A stretch of DNA of 27,800 nucleotides, from assembly GCA_026770575.1 (NCBI GenBank), contig MU657345.1, forward strand, positions 4,406 to 32,205, written 5' to 3'. The DNA is from Pelagophyceae sp. CCMP2097 (taxonomy: Eukaryota; Sar; Pelagophyceae). Positions 1 to 8,900 of the stretch are shown here, in pieces. A model generated the notes under the pieces. That model had not been told where the DNA came from. It worked only from the letters and a program-made list of their open reading frames with translations, and ran no database searches. The first letter of the stretch is position 1. Each line of letters begins with the position of its first letter. The translations under genes were made by a program, and so were the position numbers.

Positions 1-516
1 TTCCCTGCTCAACAGAGCTGAAACCCCGATCCGGCAACGAGATGCGCGAGAGGTGAGCACGCGGATGGGCTCGACACGCCGGCATGTCCGACGTGCCCCC
101 GGCTCACCTCTGGCGTATCTCCAGACGTGCTCGCCGTCCGACGAAGGAGCCTCGTCGAGTGCGACCTTTTTCAAAGGACCACGCGATGGACCTTGCTCGA
201 AGCACAGTGCCAAAGGACCGTCCCCGGCGGCTTCGTGCCGGTGGCCGTCGCGGAGCTATCGCCGGGTGGTGGCAATGCTGCGTTCCTCTCGTCGGCCCAG
301 GTGAGCGGCTTGCACATCCTCTACTACGACTGCAGGCAAGCGCAGCTCGCCTCCGTCAAGGAATTCAGGCCGCGAGCTCGGCGCGAGGCGGACAACTTCG
401 TGCTCGAAATTGATGAGGAGTATTACCTGCACCGACTCGAAATCGCGTCGTACTACGACCCGGCGTCTCCGTCGCCGCCGTCCGAGGGTGCCTGGCTCTA
501 TCTTCGACGCACCTAA
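1..516 (+). CDS. 3' end of an unrecognised spliced gene (partial)
   Basis: I do not recognise this protein. The open frame ending at TAA 514-516 encodes about 120 residues with an ordinary mixed composition, including a hydrophobic stretch (VPVAVAEL) and an acidic, tyrosine-rich stretch (VLEIDEEYYLHRLEIASYY). That differs from the Arg/Pro/Ala shadow frames around it. It has no usable ATG at its start, so it is probably a terminal exon. A donor GAGAG|GTGAGC at 52/53 and an acceptor GACGAAG at 145-146 would join bases 1-52 in phase to 147-516 through a 94-base intron, similar in size to other introns here. A second donor-like CAG|GTGAGC at 300/301 may mean a further intron, but the frame stays open through it. 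The gene continues off the left edge. Function unknown; the exon call is tentative. Confidence 0.3.
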
Positions 517-1059
517 AAGACGCAACCGCGCCTGGCCCGAGGCCGAAACCTCGCTCTTGTCTCCGGGCCGCCGACGCTTCCCAGGCCGACCGAGCAGGGG
601 GACACGCGATCCCACGCGCGGGAGTCCGAGGACCGCGCGACGGCAAGAGTGAGACGGTGCGGGTCGAAACACGACCGCGCGTCGGTCAGCCGCGACGGCG
701 CACGCCCTGTCGATCCACCTGACCTCATCGCAAGATTTGCTTCCAGCAGTCGCGCACGACCGCGTCATCATCGCGCCGCCGCGAAGTGCCGCGACCCTCG
801 CGGCACCGAGACCGGGAAGCCTCCTTCGACGACGCCGGTGGCCCAGAGTTCGATTGGAGGCACCTCCAGAACGCGCCACGGCCTAACTGCGTCCTCACAA
901 CGGTGCGGACCTGCCCGGGCCTCCCCGGGGCCGCCTGGAACCCCGCCGGAGGCCGCGCCAGGGCCGCAAGGCCTTCAGGACGCGCGCGGCACACCCCACC
1001 GGCGACCCCAATTTCGGCGACAGGTTAAAAAACCAACGCCCGCGACGGTCCCGCGGCCA
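517..1059. other. GC-rich stretch with no gene seen
   Basis: Frames are open on both strands because the DNA is about 65-70% GC, but the translations are Arg/Pro/Ala/Gly-rich with no domain or plausible start. I see no RNA gene. It lies downstream of the partial gene at the left edge and leads into a repeat cassette. Confidence 0.5.
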
Positions 1060-1172
1060 GTGCGGCCTGGAGACGCGCCCGTTGGCGGCGAAATCGCGGC
1101 TCGCCGCCGGATTGGCCCCACCGGGGGGGGCGGTCGCGAAACCGGAGACGCCGGCGCCCTCTGGGCCAGAAC
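1060..1172 (-). repeat. GC-rich repeat cassette, inverted copy (family E)
   Basis: Read on the minus strand, this matches the cassettes at 23755-23851 and 23912-24004: CCGGTTTCGCGACCGC, then a C-run/CCGGTGGGG, then a CAAAT/CCAAT-like step, then CCGCCAACGGGCGCGT. As in the copy near 24205-24290, an inverted cassette is followed by a hairpin ending in GACT(T/C)GCAGGC. Non-coding; the family is not one I can name. Confidence 0.65.
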
Positions 1173-1202
1173 TGTCGAGCACCCCCTGGCCAACGACCCA
1201 AG

Positions 1203-1272
1203 GCCTGCAAGTCCAAAAGACGATAATTTTAATTTGATTTAATCCAAATTATCGTCTTTTCGACTTGCAGGC
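1203..1272. repeat. Long hairpin (27-bp arms, one mismatch)
   Basis: The left arm at 1203-1229 (starting GCCTGCAAGTCC) pairs with the right arm at 1246-1272 (ending GACTTGCAGGC), with one mismatch in 27 and a 16-base AT-rich loop. The terminal motif is shared with hairpins at 23627-23684 and 24337-24390, so it looks like a mobile or foldback element rather than a transcription terminator. Confidence 0.8.
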
Positions 1273-1750
1273 AAGTACCGAGCCCGGTGTGCAAAATTTC
1301 TCGTTTTGGGCGCCTGCGCGCAGTTCCCGCCGGCTCTCGGCGCGCGGCAGGTCCCGCAAGGGCCCGAGCGCATGTCCCTGACGCGCCCTCCGAGGCCGCT
1401 CCCGCCCAAGGGGCCGCCGCAACGCGAAATAAACGTGCGGGCAGACCCTGCGGGTCCAAGGCGCGTCGATAGAGCCCTCCATTCGATCGAGAACTCCTGA
1501 GATCCTTGACCTCCGGCCCGGCCCCCCACTGTGAAATACCCAATGCGAATAAGCTTTGACCTCGCACATAAAAATATGCAACTTGGGACGCCCTGTCCGC
1601 GCTGACAGTGAAAGCTATGGAGCTGATTTCGGTGCCATCGTACGGCCTCGTGTCTGGTCTCTGCGCAGCCCCAAAACATTTGCTCTAGGGGCACTGCGCG
1701 CCCCTACAAGACCACCAAGGCGGCTATGGTCGCAACTCGGTCAAATCGTC
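1273..1750. other. Intergenic DNA, no gene seen
   Basis: GC-rich at 1280-1500 and more balanced afterwards. Open frames are short, with biased composition and no domain. Nothing supports a gene or RNA. Confidence 0.5.
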
Positions 1751-1829
1751 GAACGGTGTATACTCAATTGCGGCAGGAGGTAGCCATGGGCCTCCTCTAG
1801 CCGGAATCGACCTTGAGTATACACCGTTC
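1751..1829. repeat. Perfect 16-bp inverted repeat
   Basis: GAACGGTGTATACTCA at 1751-1766 is repeated inverted at 1814-1829. The 47-base loop contains a smaller inverted pair (AGGAGG / CCTCCT). It abuts the left edge of the dispersed repeat that begins near 1826 and may mark its boundary or an insertion footprint. Confidence 0.75.
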
Positions 1830-2103
1830 AGACATTTTATCAAGAGACTTGTCATTCCCGTGTGGGTACTTCGTATAAAAAGCCTATACGTGCCTCTAGA
1901 GCCAAGAAGATGGGCCTGTGCGTTGCCAGCGCCATGCCACCGACTTCCAGAGCGGTTACGAGCGCTATTAATCAAAAACACGTCCTATAGGACGCCCCAT
2001 CGATCGTCATCAAATCGTCACAATATCTCAATAAGTACCCCCAAAAGGAGTTTATAAATTACCCAAAGGCTCAATAAGCCTGTAATTTCGGCGTATTACG
2101 ATT
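1826..2103. repeat. Dispersed repeat family F, copy 1
   Basis: This is collinear with 25978-26243 over roughly 270 bases. Shared blocks include GACATTTTATCAAGAGAC, GCCATGCCACCGACTTCC, GTCATCAAATCGTCAC and AAAAGGAGTTTAT. The copies differ by substitutions and small indels that break any common plus-strand frame. No terminal inverted repeats were recognised. Each copy ends in an AATAA(G/A)CCTGTA-like stretch, so a decayed retrocopy or a transposon fragment are both possible. Confidence 0.8.
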
Positions 2104-2232
2104 AGAAACTCTGTCTCCTTGTTTCACTGTGCCCCCCCCTACAATTGTGCAATGTAAGACACCCGTCGTCTCCAAAAAATGCAGGGTCAGTCCGTGAGGC
2201 GGTAAGGTTTATTCGCATTGCCAAGCGGAGTA

Positions 2233-2788
2233 CAAGGGGTATCGCTAATGACGCCGAGGCCTTTCTGTCCATCGCAGTTTTCGTCGGTTGGAGTTTGGCT
2301 CTGTTGGGAGTGATAGAGGACGTCGCGCTGAGTCCCATGATGCCCGATCCTATAGAAATTGTTTGTTAAAAACGCTCAAACTAAGAATCTGAACTTCTGT
2401 TTTGGCGCGTCTGAAGCGCCACTCGCGGCAATCTTATAGGATCGGTCAAATACCACCCCAGTACGTATGGACCCGCCCCGTCACATAGCCAGAATATCGA
2501 TTCCTGCGATCCTGCGATGGTCAGCCGGGCCCGAACCTTCGCAATACGGAGGCAAAATCGGTTCAAAATCAATGTAAAGAGGCAAATAAAGATTTTATCA
2601 AGTCCAAAATATTGGGGGAAACGCTTGTTCACGTCCTTGCAAGGCGCCCTCCTCGAGGCTGATCATGTAGTGGACACCCCGGGGGGCAGGGAGGCCCGTA
2701 GCGACCACGCCCACCCCTGCAGGCGGCCTCGGAGGCACAACTTTGCGTCACTTGCCAGTGAGGTCGGCTTTATCGCCGATACCCCTTG
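2233..2788 (+). mobile_element. Non-autonomous TIR element, family B, copy 1
   Basis: A 556-bp element whose ends are inverted copies of CAAGGGGTATCG. The left end is preceded by TA; the right end is followed by CA, probably a mutated TA. It is nearly identical, in opposite orientation, to 11354-11904. No transposase is encoded; a short minus-strand frame in the middle is conserved between copies only because the copies are so similar. It lies about 200 bp upstream of the FTS-like gene start, so it may form part of its promoter or 5' leader. Classification as a MITE-like element of a TA-targeting superfamily is inference. Confidence 0.8.
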
Positions 2789-2991
2789 CAGAAACGGGGG
2801 GTTTCAGGCGTGTCTTCGGGCGCGGGGGACCCTCTGCGAAGAGCGGCCGTTCGGAAGCAGGCCGGCTATTTAGGAGTGCCGGCCATTTTGTCGCTGGACG
2901 AACCGGGTCCAGCCGTCTCCCCGCGCACGCGAGCGCCGCGTCGCCTCCCGCCGTTCCCCCGCGCACGCGCGCGCAACACTCGCCGTCACCG

Positions 2992-5900
2992 ATGGCAGAC
3001 CGCGCGCGCGCCCTGCGCGACTACAAGCTGACGGTGGAGTACAAGCATTTGAAGCTAAACGCGCCCGGGGGGGTCTTCGTGGTACGTTTGCCGTGTTGTT
3101 GGCCGACGTTTGTGGTTCGTCGTCCGTCGGCCTTCCGCCCACCGCCGGCCGGCGCCCGACGCGCCGCCTTTGGCCGCGCGCGGCGCGCAGGTGCCTGCCT
3201 GGGCGACGTGCGCGTAGGTGCCGAGCCTCGGGGACTTGCGCGTCTGGCATGGTACAACCCGCGTCCTTCCTCGCCCCGCGCCCGCAAGTCCGGAGACGGT
3301 TCCCGGTCCGGAGACGGGGCTGTGCACGGGGCCCACCCGGGCTTTCAGACTGGGCCGGTCTCCTGTCCCTTTGGCAAGGTCCCTCGCACGGTCTCCTCTC
3401 CCATACGGTCCCTTCAAAAGGCCCTGTAGACGGTGTACGGTCTCCTAGACGGTCTCCTCGACGGGCTCCAAGACGGGCCCTTCGAAGATCCTGAGACGGT
3501 CTCTCGTACGGTCCCTCGTACGGTCTCCTCGACGATCCCTTGGACGATCCCTTGGACGGTCCCTTTTCGACGGTCCCTTGTGCGGTCCCTTGGACGGTCG
3601 CTTCTGCGGTCCCTTCGAGGGGCCCTTGTACGGCCCTGAAGTCGGCCCCGAAGACGACCCCTATTGCGGTCCCGAGACGGTCCCCTTTGCTCTTAGACGG
3701 CCCCTTGGAGGGCCCCTTGGAGGGTCCCTTGGAGGGTCTTCGAGACAGTCTCCGAGACGGTCTCCAAGACAGTCCCTTTGACGGTCTCCAAGGCGGTCCT
3801 GGATGGCCTTTGTTTCCTAGACGGTCCTTCAGACGATCCCCTATACGGTCCCTTGTGCGGGTCTTTCTACGGGCCCTCTGAAAGGCCCCCTTCTACGGGC
3901 CCTTGTACGGACGGTCCTGGAGACGGCCCCTCAGACGGGCCTTTCTACGGTCCTGGAGACGGGCCCTCGTACGGTCTCCGAGACGGCCCCTTCGACGCTC
4001 GCACGGTCTCCTACACAGTCCCTTGGACGGCCTTTCGCACGGCCACCTACGTGGTCTATACGGGCCTTTGCGCGGTCCCGAGCATGGGCCCCTGAACGGA
4101 CCCCTATACGGGCTCTTAGACGGAGGCCCCCGATACGTACGGTCTCTATATGGGCCCCGGATACGTCTCGGTCTCTATATGGGCCCCGGATACGTACGGT
4201 CTCATTTACGGTCGGTTGCCGGACAGGGACCGAGACGGTTCCCGAGACGCACAATGATCGACGGTCCCTGTTCGACTGTTCTTCCTTCACAAGTCGATTT
4301 GCGTCGATTTAGGTGTTGTGTTTTTACGGCGCGGGGCGTACAGCGGGGGTGTGTTCAAGTTTCGCATCGACCTCCCCGCGGCGTACAACGACGTCGACGC
4401 CTGGTGCGCCCGCGGGCGAATGCGATGAAAATGACCCCTGCGATGAAAATGACCTGACCCGAGAAGACCCCGAGAAGACCCCGAGACGGTCCTCTGCGGC
4501 CCTCTCCTCTGCGGTCCTTGGCGGTTCTCGATGGACCTTTGAGACGCGCCCCCGGTCCTGTGCGGTCCGCTACAGTCCTCTACGGTCCCGTACCGACGGC
4601 CCCGTGCGGCCCTCTTCCTTTGGCAAGATGGCCCTCGGTGATTTTATGCGGTCGACGCTCTACGGACTTGGACGGACTTGGAGCGTCTGTGACTGTCCGG
4701 GTCTGTGACTGTCCGCGATGACCCAAAGACGGTCCGAGACGGCCCGTCGGCGGCTTTCGATGGTCCTGTACGGGGACGGCCCGTACAGTCTTTCGTCCGG
4801 TCCCGGACGGCCCTATATGGTCCCGTACGGCTCCCGGCCCGGAGAAGGTCCTCCGCGGGCCCGTACGGTCCTCTCCCTGACCTCCGTGGGCCACCAGATT
4901 GTAGATGAGCTTTGGGGCGTAAGATTGCAATTTTAAGATGTTTCCAGAGGACCATTCCGCGTGGACTCGAAGTGAGGACCATTCGCCGAAAGCGGCCCCC
5001 GGGGCTCCCAACTGCCTCGGTCGCCTCTCTTGAGAACAGATGCCTCCTCGACGGCGGCCAAGTAGGCCGCGAATCTTCTTCACCTCGCGCGTCTACTCGC
5101 CGCTCGTCGACGCCGAGACGGGTACATTATTGAATTCTATTATTTTTGAAAATGCAAAACTTGAATTTATTTGTAAAATTGCAGGCGCGCTGGACCTCCG
5201 GGCGCAGTACGCGGCGTGGGACCCGGCCCAGCATTACGTCGTGACGGCGCTGACGTTCCTGAAGAAGATATTTTACCTCAAGGTGCGGTATTTTACCCCA
5301 TGTTTCCCTTTTTACCCCCTTTCACCCCTCTTTACCTCCGCCGACGTCAGGCGGGCTACGCCGGCGAGCGCGCGCCCTGTAACGCCGCCGCCGCCGAAGC
5401 GTTTACCCACGTACGTTCGCGCTTCCGACGTAGTACGTTGGCGCTTCAACGGTCCGGTTTGAAGACTCGAGGCGACTTTTTTCCGAGACGGTTCCGAGGC
5501 GGTTCCGAGGCGGTTCCGAAGAGGCGGTCCGAAGAGAGTCTGAACGCCGCCGCCGCCGGGTGTTTGGCAGTCGCGCAAGGCCTCTTTGGCGGCCACTTGC
5601 ACGGCCTCTGCGCGGTCGCTTGCGAGGCCTCTTTTGAAGGGTCCTTGAACCGCCCTCGCGACTTTTCCCCCGCAAGGCCTCTTCGAATTGGATGGCACAG
5701 CTCCGGAACCAGACGTCTTTCGAGCCCTCCGAATCCGAAAGGCGCACAGCGGATCGGGCCTCGGGAGCCACGGTCCACTAGACGTTGAGAAGGGGCCGTC
5801 TCGAGTGGTTGTCTCCAAGGGCCGTTTGAAGAGACCGTTGAAGAGACCGTTTCGTTTTACACCGTTTGAAGAGACCGCTTCGTCGATTCGTTTGACATGG

Positions 5901-8900
5901 TTTGCTCGGATCGTTTCGGGGAAGCCACACAGTGCTGTCGATAGTGGTAGGCTCCCGGCCCCTGCGGGCCCTATGCACGAGGGGCCTCGTCAAGGGGCCG
6001 TCCAAAGGCGCCATTCCAAAAGGCCTTTTCGAGAGGCCGTCTCAAGTCATCTCGAAGGACCGTCTCAAGGGGCCCTTTCGAGGGGCTTTTTCGAAGGCCG
6101 TCTCGAGAGGGGCCGTCTCGGACGGGCCGTCTGACAGAGGGGCCGTTTCGAGAGGCCGGCGAGAGGGCCTTGTCGAGGGAACGTCTCAAGGCGCCGTTTC
6201 GAGGGGCCGTCTCGAGATGCCAACCAGAGGGCCTTGTCGAGGCGCCGTCTCGAGGGACCGTCTCGAGGGACTGTTTCGAGGGGCCGTCTCGAGGGGCGGC
6301 AAGGGCCTTGAAAGAGGCCGGGCAAGCGACCTTTGCATTCGGCCGGCCAAGTGACCGCCAAAATAGCTTGAAGGACGGACCCCTGCTTCGGCCTCTTTGG
6401 CAGCCACTCGCCCGGCCGAATGCGGTCACTTGCCCTCTTGGGCCCTTGAAAAGCTTGAAGGGCGGGCCCCCGCAAGGCCTCTTGTGCGGCCACTGACAAG
6501 GCCATTGCACGGTCGCGTGCCCGGCCTCTTTTCAAGGGCCCGCCCGAGGGACTGTCCGAGCGACCCTCCGAGGGCCCGTCCAGGGGACGTCGCAGAGGGG
6601 CTGCAGTCGAGTGACCCTCCAAGGGACCGTCGAGAAACGTTCAAGCGACGGTCCCAGACCGTCTCCAGGACCTTTGGAAAGGGGACTGTCCAGAGGAACC
6701 GTCCAAAGGACCGCCCAAGCGACCGTCCGAGCCTCTCGAGAGGCCGTCGAAACGGCGCCGTTTATAATGGCCGTTCGCAAGGGGCCGTTCTCAAGGGGCC
6801 GTCTCGAGGGGTCGTCTCGAGGGTTCGTCTCGAGGGGCCAGAGATGGGAGCAGCGGCGGGTTTGCCCTGAAGACGCGCGGGTTTGCGCGTTTTGGCCGTG
6901 CCCGTTTTGAGTGGCAGCGACCCGCGGGGTTTCTCGACAAAGCGGCGACCCTTTGGAGGCGGCACAGATTGGAATTCCGAATACACCGCCCCCGCTCGAG
7001 ACGGTCCAAAAGCAGTCTTTGAGTCCTCTCGAGGGTCCCCGAGCGAGGGTCTCTGCGTTCGAGGCGGTCGCTCAAAAGCGGCCCTCTATGTAAACGGTCC
7101 GATTTGGGAGACGGTCCGAGAGACGGTTCTTGCATGCTCCAAACTTCGTGACGCGGGTTGCTCAGTTCAGAACGAGTTCTGAACCGGTGAAACTCTGAGT
7201 TTCGGCCTTTTGAACCAGTTCACAACTGTTCTGAACTGTGTATCTGTCATTTTCGGAACGAGTTCGGAACAAGTTCAATAAAGTGAATGCATTCGGGTTT
7301 CAATCCATGTCGCACCCACCGGGTCGGTGTCGAGATCTCAACCCCGTCTTTCAAGGGTGAGAGACCCGCTCAAAGACGCGTCGGCCCGAACGCGCACCCG
7401 GCAAACCCGACCTGCGGGTTTCAAACCCGCCCCCCGGGCAGCTTTTTTGAGATTTTATAAAAAAGTTTTTTTTGAGATTTTATAAAAAAAAGATTTTATT
7501 GATTTTTTGAGATTTTATAAAAAAGTTTTTTTTTGATTTTCTTAAAAATAAATATTTTCTAAAATTTATTGAATATTTTTTAATTTTATAATCTCAAACT
7601 CAAGCCGTTACCGCTTCTTCTCGGACGATCCCTCGGGCAGCTTGGGCGGTCGCTTGGGCGGTCGCTTGGACGTTTTTTCCCGGACAGTTCCCTTTGGAAA
7701 GGTCCCGGAGGCGGGCCCACTGTCGCTTTGACGGCGCTTTCTCGACGGTCCCTTGGAGGGTCCGCTGACCCTCGACTGCGGCCTCTGCGGCGTCCCCTGG
7801 GCGGGCCCTCGGAGGGTCGGTCGGAGGGGCCCTCGCACCGCTCGAAGGCACCGGATCGAGGAAGGGCCCTTGAAAGAGGCCGGGAAGGGCCCTTGAAAGA
7901 GGACTCGCGTCCATGGAATTCTGCGCGGGGGCGGCATCGGGCCCTTGAAAGAGGCCGGGGAAAGGACCCGTCCGATGAGCTTTCCGTGACGCTTTCCATT
8001 ACGCACCCTCGGGTCGCGGGTCTGTTTAAGGCCGTCTTCACGGGTTCGGGCCACGGCCAGACGCGCGGGGATGCAAGGCCGCAACGCGCAAACCATTTGA
8101 CGCGCAAACCATCTAATGCAAGACCCCCTAGGACAACCCGCGCTTCCTGCGCGAAGTGGCCAAGTGCGTCGGCGAGAGTAACGCAGACGCCGCGCTCTAC
8201 GGCGCCGGCGGCTCGGGGTAAGTTCGCTTGTCCATGCTGCGAGTGGTGGCGAGTGTTTGCTGGTATTTGCTGGCGTCGCGCGGCGCCGCGCGGCGTTTCG
8301 GGGCGTTTCCGAAGACAGTTTGACCCTTTTGTGATGTGCACAACACGCACTCCAAGAGCCCTAGAGCCTCTGAGAGGTCCCCGGAATATTAAATCAAACC
8401 CTGACGCCTCACCTAAAACGGCCCTTTTAAAGGGCCTCGGGCGGTCCCGCCCCAATACGCGGCACTGCCGGCGTGGAGGCGATGCGGCCATCAAGCCTCG
8501 AGGAGGCCCTTTGGAAACGGCCCTCGGCGGCCTCGAGACGGCCTCGAGACGGAGAGGTGACCTCCCCTCGGGCCAGTACGAGCCTCGCGCAAGTCTTCCC
8601 AAACGCCAGAGGGCCCTCTCCGTACGAGCCGACGACGAGCCGACGGCGGCCGCCCGGAGACGGCCCGAAGCAGCGGCGTTGCCTCTCATTTTCGGGCCCG
8701 AGGAGGGCCGATTGCGCGGACCCTCGAAGGGCCGACTTTTTGAAAATCTTTGAGCACCTTTTTGAAAATCTTTGCGCACCTTTTTGGAATCCGACTTTTT
8801 GAAACTCCCCAGGGTCAAACGCATGTCCGGCGCGGCCCCCGAAGTTGCGACGCGGAGACGGGCGCACCTTTTTGCGGTGGAGGCCTGCCAGGAGCAGGGA

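Noticed and set aside
649..1242. A 197-codon plus-strand open frame
   Set aside because: Composition is that of GC-rich non-coding DNA, and its end runs through the family E cassette and into the hairpin.
3290..4260. CRISPR-like array of GACGG repeats
   Set aside because: Units are short, degenerate and irregularly spaced, spacers are not unique, and the context is a eukaryotic intron.
3433..4457. DGP/YGP-repeat proteins suggested by open plus frames
   Set aside because: They switch frame with the repeat units, and the homology-supported exons 3218-3251 and 4313-4403 splice across them.
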